Below, one piece after another: positions 52,242 to 61,375 of a stretch of DNA of 64,000 bases. A program made the position numbers and the translations under genes. Each line of letters opens with the position of its first letter. Positions within the stretch are counted from its first letter, which is position 1. This DNA comes from Sphingobacterium sp. (lineage in GTDB: Bacteria > Bacteroidota > Bacteroidia > Sphingobacteriales > Sphingobacteriaceae), in NCBI GenBank assembly GCA_031253985.1, contig JAIRVH010000172.1:22540-86539 (forward strand). Reading direction: 5' to 3'. The notes beneath the pieces were generated by a model that worked only from the letters and a program-made list of their open reading frames with translations, had not been told where the DNA came from and made no database searches.

Positions 52242-53084
52242 CTACGGACACATTCGTTTAAATTGTGAAGGCGATAGTCCAGTATGGTTCTTAAAAAATC
52301 TGCTGAAGTACGATGCATCTACAAAACCAAGGCTAAATGATATCTCTTTTACAGAGAAATTTTTCTGCTCCAACAGGATATTTGCTTCTTCAAGAATGCG
52401 ATTGAAAATTAGTTGTGATGCAGTACTGTCTACGAAACGTTTACTGTAAAGATTTAGGTGAGATACCGTGACGTTTAATTTCTTCGCGTAAAATGCTACC
52501 TGCTTTTCCTTGCGGAAATTTTCCTCAATTAAATCGAGGAAAGAATTTAAAAGGACGTTCTCTGTATAATTTGTTACCCTTAAAAAACGGGCAATTTCCC
52601 TTCTGATAATTTCACTGGAGAGGATAAGGTGCAACTTCACAATTTTCATATTTACGACCGGCTGTGAAAGCTCTGACTCGATTAATCTAAAGTTTCCTGC
52701 GAGGTTATCAAAGACATCCTTATCTAACTTGATTACCGGGCATTTTAAATAAATTGAATATGAAAACTTAAAATGTACCGCGAGTTTCGTAAAAAATGCG
52801 CGATGAATAAAAATCGCTTCTACCCTTCCTTTGGCAACAAGGCTCATTTCATGAACCTGGCCGGGATAGACAAGATGGAGCTGTCCAGCCTTAACTGGAT
52901 ATTGATTTCCATCTATTAAATGTTCGCCCCCGGAAGCTATAACTAGATATAGACAAAAATAATCTACTCTTGCCCTGCAAAATAATTCATCTTTCATATC
53001 TGCACGTAATTCTTTATAGATCACATGCTGTCTTTTCTCCTCAAAACTTTCCTCGTATGTAATGCTGGGTATATTAATTTTCAT
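52242..53084 (-). CDS. AraC family transcriptional regulator (cluster member 7)
   Basis: A 280-residue regulator. Sensor arm: YLVIASGGEHLIDGNQYPVK and QLHLVYPGQVHEMSL. HTH: FYAKKLNVTVSHLNLYSKRF, SVKEISFSLGFVDASYFSRF, GLSPSQFKRM. It lies upstream of fimbrillin operon 2 on the same strand. Two possible -7 boxes on the minus strand are TAGTTTTG (53159-53166) and TAAATTTG (53180-53187). Confidence 0.9.
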   Translation of the reverse strand: MKINIPSITYEESFEEKRQHVIYKELRADMKDELFCRARVDYFCLYLVIASGGEHLIDGNQYPVKAGQLHLVYPGQVHEMSLVAKGRVEAIFIHRAFFTKLAVHFKFSYSIYLKCPVIKLDKDVFDNLAGNFRLIESELSQPVVNMKIVKLHLILSSEIIRREIARFLRVTNYTENVLLNSFLDLIEENFRKEKQVAFYAKKLNVTVSHLNLYSKRFVDSTASQLIFNRILEEANILLEQKNFSVKEISFSLGFVDASYFSRFFKNHTGLSPSQFKRMCP

Positions 53085-53520
53085 TTGTGAGATTGATTTT
53101 AATGGTTTCAGCCCAATGGCCGGTTGATCGTAATGGACCTTTAAAGCGTCCGTACCACCAAAACTAACGTTCGTCTCATCAAATTTATAATGCTGTAATC
53201 CTTATTCTTGCATAACAACAAATAGCATTACCGAAAAAATAAAATAACCTAATCACCTGAATAACAAAAGAATGCACCCTAAAAACTCATTTAATTCTAT
53301 AAAAAAAACATCTTTATGCTGAGAGAGTTTTTATAAATATTTCTGTGATTTTCATAACAGATTTCAAGATAGTAGTAGGTTCATAGATACAGGTAAATTT
53401 AAATTATTGCTGGATCTAGGGCGTGAGATCGTGGTTGCCAGAATAAAATAAACTATTAACCTAAGTTTATCAAGTTTTGCCATGTCCCAAATTTCAAAAA
53501 AATTAATAAACAACACTTTT

Positions 53521-53540
53521 CAAAATTATAAAGTCACTTT
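53521..53540 (-). promoter_or_regulatory. AAAGCG-type promoter module (site 10)
   Basis: On the minus strand AAAGTG, six bases, TAATTTTG then AAAA, ~435 bp upstream of AraC member 7. Between it and the gene (53085-53510) no ORF is supported. Confidence 0.4.
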
Positions 53541-53714
53541 TCAGAATCGTGTTTTTTCTATTTGACTTCTTTAACTATCCAATTACTGCCAATTATAATC
53601 TAGTCATGTTTTATCCGCTGTTTCTAATCATTTGCCTGTTAAATTCAGCCCTGAGCATGATAAGCGGCCGCTGGAAAGCACAGATTGTGCACAATATTCA
53701 GAAGGAACTGATAG

Positions 53715-54010
53715 GTTTCACCTACTTCAGCAACAATTGCCAAATATATCAGCAACAGTATTAGCAAGGCAACTCAAAACACTCTAGGCCCAGCAGTCGA
53801 AAGCTTCAAAAAACTCGATTTAATGTATGTAAACGCAAATATTGAAGGAAAAAGGAAAATTATCGGTTGGATCTTTGCTGAAAAATGGCCATTTCAAAAT
53901 GGTGAATATCGAACCGGGAAAATACACAAAGCTGCCGAGCTTATCTACCTAATTAACAGTAGTTTGAAAAGCAAAAAAGCCGAATTAAGAACTAATGTTA
54001 GAGCTCAATT
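53715..54010 (+). pseudogene. 3' relic of a serine site-specific recombinase
   Basis: The frame opens after a stop at 53712 and reads FKKLDLMYVNANIEGKRKII, GWIFAEKWPFQNGEYRTGKI and HKAAELIYLINSSLKSKK. This is the C-terminal pattern of Bacteroidota recombinase family (resolvase-type) proteins, where KRKIIxxIFxEK and (Y/H)RTxKI recur. The catalytic N-terminal domain and all upstream parts are absent; no clear stop is seen before the tRNA. It is probably the remains of an integration module beside tRNA-Leu. Confidence 0.6.
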
Positions 54011-54018
54011 CAGCTTAG

Positions 54019-54098
54019 TACCCGGAGCCGGAGTCGAACCGGCACGGTTTCCCACTGGTGTTTGAGACCAGCGCGTCTACCAATTCCGCCATCCGGGC
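54019..54098 (-). tRNA. tRNA-Leu (anticodon CAA)
   Basis: On the minus strand the acceptor GCCCGGA pairs with TCCGGGT (one G-T), discriminator A. The anticodon loop CTCAAAC gives anticodon CAA for UUG; a long variable arm (about TGGGAAACCGT) and T arm GGTTCGACTCC are typical of leucine tRNA. CCA is not encoded. Confidence 0.95.
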
Positions 54099-54117
54099 AT
54101 ATCCGTTTGGGATGATG

Positions 54118-54125
54118 CAAAAGTA
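54118..54125 (-). promoter_or_regulatory. -7 promoter box of tRNA-Leu
   Basis: TACTTTTG on the minus strand, 19 bp before the tRNA 5' end; exact TAnnTTTG match. Confidence 0.5.
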
Positions 54126-54280
54126 AGCAAAGTTTTTGTTATTCCAAATCACCGCAACGAGCATTTTTAAAACTAACTGAAAATGAATAAGAAAATTTTT
54201 AAAAAAAAATTCACTCCGCTATAAATAGATTGAAAATGGGCTTTTTTACTTAATTTTAATTAGGAAACAATCAAATGATC

Positions 54281-55231
54281 ATGGAAAAAATAAAACTCGG
54301 AAACAGTGAAATTGAATTCAGACCGCTTGTCTTTGGTGGAAATGTATTTGGTTGGACCGTAGATGAAAAGCAATCCTTCGCTCTGTTAGATGCCTTTGTC
54401 GATATGGGATTCAGCCTGATTGATACATCTAATAACTACTCGCATTGGGTGCCGGGGCAAAGCGGATCTGAATCAGAAACAATCATTGGCAAATGGATCA
54501 ACAAAAGAGATATTCGTGATAAAATTCAGATTGCCACAAAAGTCGGTGGACGCCGAATAGATAATAGTAAACCTAATCTGAAAAAAGAGTATATTATCAA
54601 ATCTGTGGAAGATTCGCTCTTGCGCCTCAATGTAGATACAATTGATCTTTATCAATCTCATCACGATGATCTGACAACCGGAATCGATGAAACACTAGAG
54701 GCTTACCATCACCTGGTCCAGACTGGGAAAATAAAATGGATCGGCGCATCAAATCTCAGTCCGGAACGTATTTCGGAATCCCTCCAGATTGCTGAAGAGC
54801 ACAATTTACCCGCTTATATTGCTATCCAGCCGGAATACAACCTTTACGACCGAGTGAAATATGAAGAACAGTATGAACAATTGGCCATTGACAATCATCT
54901 GGGTGTAATCAGCTATTATTCCCTCGCCAGCGGCTTCCTCTCGGGTAAATACCGCTCTTTGGATGATATAAAAGAGGCTAAACGTTACGATGCATTAAAA
55001 GACAGGTTTAATGCTCGTGGCCTCCGTATTTTAGATGTATTAGCTGAGATAGCACATAGTCAACAAGCAAGCATGTCAGCCATCGCCCTAGCCTGGATTT
55101 TACATAGACCTTCAGTTACAGCCCCTATTGTAAGTGCAACCAGTATCCAGCAGCTCGAAGAACTCAGTAGAGCTGTAGAAATCAAGCTAACACCTGAAGA
55201 GTGTTATCTATTGGACAAGGCAAGCTCTTAG
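54281..55231 (+). CDS. Aldo/keto reductase (paralogue of 41267-42211)
   Basis: A 316-residue NADPH-dependent oxidoreductase. ATG at 54281 is preferred over 54275. MEKIKLGNSEIEF and FGGNVFGWTVDEKQSF match the paralogue's opening. Tetrad candidates are Asp in LIDTSNNYS with its Tyr, Lys in IATKVGGR, and His in DLYQSHHDD. The cofactor end PIVSATSIQQLEELSRA is intact. It lies just outside the AraC island, past the tRNA, and is convergent with coaD. Confidence 0.92.
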   Translation: MEKIKLGNSEIEFRPLVFGGNVFGWTVDEKQSFALLDAFVDMGFSLIDTSNNYSHWVPGQSGSESETIIGKWINKRDIRDKIQIATKVGGRRIDNSKPNLKKEYIIKSVEDSLLRLNVDTIDLYQSHHDDLTTGIDETLEAYHHLVQTGKIKWIGASNLSPERISESLQIAEEHNLPAYIAIQPEYNLYDRVKYEEQYEQLAIDNHLGVISYYSLASGFLSGKYRSLDDIKEAKRYDALKDRFNARGLRILDVLAEIAHSQQASMSAIALAWILHRPSVTAPIVSATSIQQLEELSRAVEIKLTPEECYLLDKASS

Positions 55232-55407
55232 TAAACTAACAACACAGAGAAATCAAGCTAATAAATTGAAAATAAATATATTAACCCTAAGAAAATCGCG
55301 TAACCAAATAATATTTGGCGATACAGCATAGATATCATTAGACCGGTTTAAATAGCGAAAAACATATTGTTTACATGAAAAAACATAAAACCCTGTTTTT
55401 CAACAAT

Positions 55408-55448
55408 AAAAAGAGTCCAACAAAATAATATTTTGCTGGACTCTTTTT
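55408..55448. terminator. Bidirectional terminator between aldo/keto reductase and coaD
   Basis: AAAAAGAGTCCA (55408-55419) and TGGACTCTTTTT (55437-55448) form a 12-bp perfect stem with an inner AAAAT/ATTTT stem. Confidence 0.85.
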
Positions 55449-55474
55449 ATTAAATCGAGCTTCACTGATCTTGC

Positions 55475-55951
55475 TTATCTACTTTTTTCATTCAACAAGG
55501 ACAGAATGGCAACAGGCACCATTGCACTGATATCCCCTCCATTAAACCAGACATCCCTAACAATGGACGAAGAAATATGAGCCGTTCCAGATCTACTCAT
55601 CAAAAAATAACTTTCCACCTCACTGTTGAGCAGCAGATTATTTTGAGCAATGGCGTTTTCGAATTCGAAATCATTGGTATTCCGGAGCCCACGTAAAATA
55701 AAACGCGCTTTAACCTGCCTGCAGAACTCCACAGTTAGGCCTTTATATTTATGCACCTCAACCTCGCTTACATCCTCAAAAACACCTCTGATTGACTCCA
55801 CCCGCTCCTCGTGATCTAACATTCCCTGCTTATTGGCATTATAACCTACCGCAATAATAATTTTATCAAATAGCGGCATTGCTCTTTCGACAAGATCTTG
55901 ATGAGCTAAAGTAAAAGGGTCAAATGATCCCGGAAAAACAGCAATTTTCAT
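55475..55951 (-). CDS. coaD: Phosphopantetheine adenylyltransferase
   Basis: A 158-residue enzyme that transfers AMP from ATP to 4'-phosphopantetheine, the fourth step of coenzyme A synthesis. KIAVFPGSFDPFTLAHQDLV carries the nucleotidyltransferase TxxH variant of the GxFDPxTxGH motif, and the C-terminal HISSSIVRD is the ISSTxxR-type ATP-binding motif. Length is standard. It is the last gene of the DUF3822-rsmD-coaD unit, one base after rsmD. Confidence 0.96.
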   Translation of the reverse strand: MKIAVFPGSFDPFTLAHQDLVERAMPLFDKIIIAVGYNANKQGMLDHEERVESIRGVFEDVSEVEVHKYKGLTVEFCRQVKARFILRGLRNTNDFEFENAIAQNNLLLNSEVESYFLMSRSGTAHISSSIVRDVWFNGGDISAMVPVAILSLLNEKSR

Positions 55952-55952
55952 A

Positions 55953-56492
55953 TTAAATAGTCTTAGCGTAAAAGGAAAATGATGAATATCCGTATTTTCT
56001 AGTTTCTATAAAATTTGGATGATCTTCCATCTGCCTTGTTGACGGATGCTCAACAACAAGAAGTCCATCAACATGCAGTAATTTTTGGTCAAAAATTAGT
56101 TTTGGTAATTGTGGCAATTTAGGAATATCATAAGGTGGATCTGCAAAAATAAAATCATAAGTATGCTTACAGCTGGCAATGAATTTAAACACATCGGCTT
56201 TTCTTGCTTTAATCTGCTCCAATTTCATCTTCTCCGCTGCATCATTGATGTATTGCACGCATTTGAAATGAAGGTCTATTGCATCTACATGCCCTACATC
56301 GCGCGATGCAAGCTCAAAACTAATATTCCCTGTTCCTGCAAAAAGATCCAGACATTGTAAACCATCAAAATCCAGCCTGTTCTGTAAAATATTAAACAGC
56401 GCTTCTTTGGCGATATCCGTGGTTGGTCTCACAGGTAAATTAGTTGGCGGATTCAATCTTAATCCACCCAGACGACCTCCGATTATTCGCAT
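55953..56492 (-). CDS. rsmD: 16S rRNA (guanine(966)-N(2))-methyltransferase
   Basis: A 179-residue SAM-dependent enzyme that methylates G966 of 16S rRNA. MRIIGGRLGGLRLNPP and RPTTDIAKEALFNIL form the family N-terminus; LDLFAGTGNISFE binds SAM; FIFADPPYDIP is the DPPY catalytic motif. The start overlaps the DUF3822 gene end by 10 bp and the end abuts coaD, so the genes are translationally coupled. Confidence 0.94.
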   Translation of the reverse strand: MRIIGGRLGGLRLNPPTNLPVRPTTDIAKEALFNILQNRLDFDGLQCLDLFAGTGNISFELASRDVGHVDAIDLHFKCVQYINDAAEKMKLEQIKARKADVFKFIASCKHTYDFIFADPPYDIPKLPQLPKLIFDQKLLHVDGLLVVEHPSTRQMEDHPNFIETRKYGYSSFSFYAKTI

Positions 56493-57280
56493 AATATAGA
56501 ATCAAATAATACATTGTACGGTGCCAAATTTGACTCGATCTCTTTATCTGCCAATACGACTTTCGTTTTCAAATCTAATATCTCGATATCACCAGCATAA
56601 GTCGAGATACGTTTATAATAAGATTCATTGGGAATCTCTCCCGAAAGGAGAACCTTATTAATGGAGTCTCCTAAATTGAATTGCGTTAAAATATTAAGCA
56701 CATAATAGCTAATATCATCCAGACTATGAATTTCAAAACTATTATAAAGCTGAAAAACCCCGTTTTTAAACAGGTAAAAATCAACTGTATTTTCAGCTAC
56801 AAAGTGAAGCCCCAGCACACTACCTCTAATGGATACACGCTCCTGTGCGCGATCAAGCACAACCGCGAATTCGGGAAGTATAACAGCATCAGGAAACAAC
56901 CTTTTCCATCTATTCAACAACAATCCATCAAACTGATATACAGCAATTAAATTAAGATTATCTAAAGAATAGCTAAATGTATTTTCAAGATCGGATGTAC
57001 CTAAAAACTGTAGATACTCGCTGATCTTTTCGCTCAGAAAAAATTCCTTTGGAATAAACGTAAAAGTTTGATGTGGTATCACAACGCGGACAAATCGAAA
57101 CGGAAGGCTCATGATTCGTGTAGCATCCAAAATCGGCTCTTCTGACGGATATTCGATTAAAATTGGTGCGATTGATTTTTTATCAACCACCGCCAATGTA
57201 TCCTTCTGAAAGCCAGCCTTGACCAAAAGATTGTATTCCGGTAAATAATGAATATTAAATTGTTTTGAAATATAATTCAT
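56483..57280 (-). CDS. DUF3822 family protein
   Basis: A 265-residue protein. RFVRVVIPHQTFTFIPKEFF and VSIRGSVLGLHFVAENTVDF fit DUF3822, an actin-fold-like family of unknown role found next to rsmD in Sphingobacteriales. It overlaps rsmD by 10 bp and is divergent from the helicase at 57360. No catalytic motif is visible. Confidence 0.8.
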   Translation of the reverse strand: MNYISKQFNIHYLPEYNLLVKAGFQKDTLAVVDKKSIAPILIEYPSEEPILDATRIMSLPFRFVRVVIPHQTFTFIPKEFFLSEKISEYLQFLGTSDLENTFSYSLDNLNLIAVYQFDGLLLNRWKRLFPDAVILPEFAVVLDRAQERVSIRGSVLGLHFVAENTVDFYLFKNGVFQLYNSFEIHSLDDISYYVLNILTQFNLGDSINKVLLSGEIPNESYYKRISTYAGDIEILDLKTKVVLADKEIESNLAPYNVLFDSILCE

Positions 57281-57359
57281 TCGCTGAATTGTAAAAATTA
57301 AAACTTCTTAAAGCAAAAATAGCTTTTTCTAGAGGATAAGACAAACCTTTTAAATAACT

Positions 57360-58790
57360 TTGAGGGTGTTCATCAAAAATCTGTTAATACAGCAATTTCC
57401 ATGGCAGGCCACCGATCAACAATTGGAGGCCTTCGAATTACTGGAAGAATTTCTACTCGCTTTTGACAAGCAATCCTGCTTTGTACTGAAAGGGTACGCT
57501 GGTACGGGAAAGACGACGTTAATTTCGGCGCTGGTCAAAGTACTACCGGCATTACGCAAAAAAGCTGTTCTGCTGGCTCCAACCGGCAGGGCTGCAAAAG
57601 TGATCACTTATTATTCGGGTCGCAAAGCACTGACAATCCACAAGAAAATCTATCGGAAAAAATCTGCAGTTTCATTTCAGTTGGATTTCACCTTAGCGGA
57701 GAACCTTCATGAAGATACCCTATTTATTATCGATGAAGCTTCAATGATATCCAATGCACCTGTGAATGCGTTTTCAGGAAGTCTTTTGGATGACCTGATC
57801 CGCTATGTGCAATCCGGAAAGAACTGCACACTATTATTTGTTGGAGATACCGCCCAGTTACCACCTGTAGGACTCCTGGACAGCCCCGCATTAAACCCGA
57901 GTTATCTCGAAAGTGAATTTCATCTATGCGTTTATCCTTTTGAGCTAAACTCGGTTGTCCGACAGTCCAAAGATTCCGGTATACTGTATAATGCGACCAA
58001 AATACGCGAAGAGATAACATCTGCTGAAGAAGATCAAGATGACTTCCCCTTTCCTAAATTCATAACTAAAGGATTTAAAGACCTTTACAGAATGACAGGT
58101 GAACGGTTAATCGAAGGGATAAACTATGCCTATGACAAATATGGAGTCGAAAATACAATGATTATCTGTCGTTCAAATCGCTCTGCAAACTTATACAACC
58201 AAAATATAAGAAACAGAATCTTGTTTCGGGACGAGGAGCTGACCGGCGGAGATTACATAATGGTTGTAAAGAACAACTATTTCTGGTTGCAGGACAACAA
58301 CATGGGCGATGGGTTTATTGCAAATGGCGATATGGCTAAAGTGCGAAAAGTGAGCAATATCCATGATCAGCATGGATTTCGATTTGCAGATGTCACACTT
58401 GAATTTGTAGACATTGACGAAATAGAACCTATCACTTGCCGCGTGATCCTTGACAGCCTCTATACGGACAGTCCTAACCTGCCTTATGAAACCCAGAAAA
58501 CACTCTACGAAGAGATTGCCTTGGATTACGCCGATATTATGGATAAAAAAGACCGCCTTGAAGCAATCAAAAAAGACCCCTATTATAATGCACTTCAGAT
58601 TAAATTTGCATTTGCAATTACCTGCCATAAAGCGCAAGGTGGCCAATGGCCAATCGTATTTGTTGACCAGGGCTATATAAACGATGACATGTTGGATCTT
58701 GAATTTTTAAGATGGCTGTATACTGGAGTGACACGGGCAACAAAGGAGCTCTTTTTGGTTAATTTCAGTGAAAATTTCTATCCATCATAG
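57360..58790 (+). CDS. RecD-like ATP-dependent DNA helicase
   Basis: A superfamily-1 helicase of 476 residues. Walker A GYAGTGKTT is at ~45, Walker B LFIIDEASM at ~120, motif III GDTAQLPPVG, and the C-terminal UvrD_C_2 part has FAITCHKAQGGQWPIVFVD and LYTGVTRATKELFLV. This matches the short RecD-like helicases of Bacteroidota, thought to act in repair. The start is TTG at 57360 or GTG at 57366; an exact -7 box (TAACTTTG, 57355-57362) overlaps them, so the start is uncertain. Confidence 0.85.
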   Translation: MRVFIKNLLIQQFPWQATDQQLEAFELLEEFLLAFDKQSCFVLKGYAGTGKTTLISALVKVLPALRKKAVLLAPTGRAAKVITYYSGRKALTIHKKIYRKKSAVSFQLDFTLAENLHEDTLFIIDEASMISNAPVNAFSGSLLDDLIRYVQSGKNCTLLFVGDTAQLPPVGLLDSPALNPSYLESEFHLCVYPFELNSVVRQSKDSGILYNATKIREEITSAEEDQDDFPFPKFITKGFKDLYRMTGERLIEGINYAYDKYGVENTMIICRSNRSANLYNQNIRNRILFRDEELTGGDYIMVVKNNYFWLQDNNMGDGFIANGDMAKVRKVSNIHDQHGFRFADVTLEFVDIDEIEPITCRVILDSLYTDSPNLPYETQKTLYEEIALDYADIMDKKDRLEAIKKDPYYNALQIKFAFAITCHKAQGGQWPIVFVDQGYINDDMLDLEFLRWLYTGVTRATKELFLVNFSENFYPS

Positions 58791-58881
58791 GATTATTACA
58801 CGAACCATTCGCAAAAGAGCCTAATTATAAATATTTTTACAACCAAAACCATTATTATACAATTATCTATATTATTATTTA

Positions 58882-61368
58882 ATGCATAAGTTCTACTTTA
58901 TCTTAACAGCCAGCTTATTACCCTATTTTGGCACTGCACAACAGGCGAAAGAGGTGCCTATAAAGGCCAACTATCAGTTGGCGGCGAAATTTTCTCCTGA
59001 AAAATTAAAGAAAATGATTTTTTCAACGAGTATCAAACCAAATTGGATCAATTTTTCTGATCGCTTTTGGTATGATTATGCAAGCCCACAGGGAAGAAAT
59101 TGGTACATTGTTAACCCTGCCCTGAAAAAGAAAGAACTTCTTTTCAATAATGACGACATCGCTGCTCAAATTACTAAAATCGTTAAAAACCCTGTAGATG
59201 CCCAACATTTGGAATTACAAGGGCTTCGATTCACCAAAGACGAGAAAAAATTAAGATTTCAGGTTCAGAGTACCCAAGATACCGTGAAATCCAAAGAGGA
59301 AATACAAAAGCTCAAGAATAAGTCCGACACTACAAAAAAGAAACTCTTTTATCTGGAATACGACCTGGCAACAAAGTCTGTCTTAGAAATCAGTGACTCG
59401 ACAAAAGTTAAATCGCCATTAGGTTGGGCGAGCTTCTCCCCTGATACCAATACGGTTTACTTTGCAAAAGACTACAATTTGTATTGGATGGACAGATCCA
59501 ACTATCTTAAAGCGGTAAAAAATGAAAAGGACAGTACCATTGTAGAGCACCAGATTACAAAAGACGGTGTGCAATATTATGCTTGGGGCGGCGATGAATA
59601 CAGCACAACAACCGGTGACGAAAAAGATAAAGACAATGAATCCAAACGTAAGCGTGTATGGATCAGCTGGTCGCCGGATGGGCGTTATTTTACCTTGAGC
59701 AGAAAGGACAACCGTTCATTAAAACCTTTGTGGGTAATCAACAATGTTGGCTCATCCCGCCCAACACTTGAAACCTATAAATACCAAATGCCAGGTGAGG
59801 TCGATTCGACGGAAACTGAATTTTATATCTTTGACGCAGGAGCAAAAACTCCACGTCGCATCAATGTATCCGCGTTTAAGAATCAGACCCTCTCTACCTG
59901 GACAAAAACTCCGGATAAAAATTCGTATAAAGAGGATTACTTTATCAACTACTGGTTAGGCAATAACGAGGAATTTTACATTTCACGTTCTAGCCGTGAC
60001 CTCAAACGGATTGACCTCCTAAAAGTCAATGTTAATGGTACAGTGAACAATATTATCCAAGAACGTTCCAATGTCTATCTAGATGCTCAAAAGCCATTCC
60101 TGATTGAAAATAAAAAGCAATTGATTCATTGGTCAGAAAGAGATGGCTGGGGCCATTATTACCTCTACGACACAGATGGAAAATTGATTAATCAAATTAC
60201 AAAAGGTGCCTTTCATACGGAAGAAATTACTGGTTTAGATCCTGCTTCAGGAACACTATACTTTACAGCATCAGGCCGTGAGAAAAACGAAGACCCCTAT
60301 TATCTACATCAATACAGTGTAAATACTACTGGCTCCGGCATTAAACTATTAAACCCTGGCAATTTTGATCACCAAGTGGAGATGAGTGAATCTTCAAAGT
60401 ATTTTGTCAATAATTCCTCCAGGGTAAACACCGCCCCTGAATCTGCCTTATACAATAGCAATGGACAAAAAGTAATGACATTAGAAAAAGCCGATCTGTC
60501 GTTACTATTTGCTGCTGGTTACAAATTTCCGGAACCCTTTAAAGTAAAAGCTGGAGATGGTACCACGGATCTCTATGGGGTGATGTATAAACCATTTGAT
60601 TTTGATAGCACCAGAACGTATCCCATTGTCGAATATGTCTATCCCGGACCTCAGACCGAAGCGGTCAATAAGTCGTTTGGCAGAAGCATGGACAGAATCG
60701 ACAGGCTAGCGCAATTCGGTTTTATCGTCATCACTGTAGGTAATCGTGGCGGACATCCTTCGCGTTCGCAGTGGTACCATACCTATGGTTACGGAAATCT
60801 GCGCGACTATGGTTTGGAAGATAAAAAAGTAGCGGCGGAACAGCTTGCAGATCGTTATAAATACATCGACATTAACCGCGTTGGTATAACCGGCCACTCC
60901 GGAGGTGGATTTATGTCTACAGCCGCAATGCTTGTTTATCCTGATTTCTTTAAAGTTGCGGTATCTGGTGCAGGAAACCATGAAAATCAAATTTACAACC
61001 GCTGGTGGAGTGAGCGCCATCATGGGGTAACAGAAAAAGTATCCGCTAAAGGCGATACAACATTCTCCTACCAAATCAACAAAAATACAGAGCTCGCAAA
61101 AAACCTAAAAGGTAGACTACTTATCGCTACCGGAGATATTGACAATAATGTGCATCCAGCAAATTCAATTCGTATGGTAGACGCGCTGATAAAGGCTAAC
61201 AAAAGATTTGATTTCCTGCTATTACCGGGACAAAGACACGGCTTTGGCGATATGACGGAGTATTTCTTCTGGAAAATGGGCGATTACTTTAGCCAATATC
61301 TGTTGGGTGATTCCAAATTGAACGAGGTTGACATGACCGAAATGAATCGAGAAAAGCCACAAAAATAA
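58882..61368 (+). CDS. S9 family peptidase (dipeptidyl peptidase IV-like)
   Basis: An 828-residue exported serine peptidase (signal FYFILTASLLPYFGTAQQ). Residues ~60-560 are a beta-propeller with repeated FSPD, WSPDGRYFTL and WSERDGWGHYYLYD blades. The C-terminal alpha/beta-hydrolase has the nucleophile in GHSGGGFMS (Ser673), Asp754 in DIDNNVHP and His786 in GQRHGFG. It cleaves dipeptides from proline-containing peptides in the periplasm by family. The gene is followed 7 bp later by 61376. Confidence 0.93.
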   Translation: MHKFYFILTASLLPYFGTAQQAKEVPIKANYQLAAKFSPEKLKKMIFSTSIKPNWINFSDRFWYDYASPQGRNWYIVNPALKKKELLFNNDDIAAQITKIVKNPVDAQHLELQGLRFTKDEKKLRFQVQSTQDTVKSKEEIQKLKNKSDTTKKKLFYLEYDLATKSVLEISDSTKVKSPLGWASFSPDTNTVYFAKDYNLYWMDRSNYLKAVKNEKDSTIVEHQITKDGVQYYAWGGDEYSTTTGDEKDKDNESKRKRVWISWSPDGRYFTLSRKDNRSLKPLWVINNVGSSRPTLETYKYQMPGEVDSTETEFYIFDAGAKTPRRINVSAFKNQTLSTWTKTPDKNSYKEDYFINYWLGNNEEFYISRSSRDLKRIDLLKVNVNGTVNNIIQERSNVYLDAQKPFLIENKKQLIHWSERDGWGHYYLYDTDGKLINQITKGAFHTEEITGLDPASGTLYFTASGREKNEDPYYLHQYSVNTTGSGIKLLNPGNFDHQVEMSESSKYFVNNSSRVNTAPESALYNSNGQKVMTLEKADLSLLFAAGYKFPEPFKVKAGDGTTDLYGVMYKPFDFDSTRTYPIVEYVYPGPQTEAVNKSFGRSMDRIDRLAQFGFIVITVGNRGGHPSRSQWYHTYGYGNLRDYGLEDKKVAAEQLADRYKYIDINRVGITGHSGGGFMSTAAMLVYPDFFKVAVSGAGNHENQIYNRWWSERHHGVTEKVSAKGDTTFSYQINKNTELAKNLKGRLLIATGDIDNNVHPANSIRMVDALIKANKRFDFLLLPGQRHGFGDMTEYFFWKMGDYFSQYLLGDSKLNEVDMTEMNREKPQK

Positions 61369-61375
61369 CGGCATC

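Noticed and set aside
53549..53764. 71-codon plus-strand frame with a hydrophobic start
   Set aside because: Phe/Leu-rich with no family match and in a different frame from the recombinase relic it overlaps.
53823..54065. Open reading frame running through the tRNA-Leu region
   Set aside because: Only the first ~60 codons match a recombinase C-terminus. The end is the common phantom produced by reading across a tRNA in the antisense direction, so it is reported as a pseudogene ending before the tRNA.
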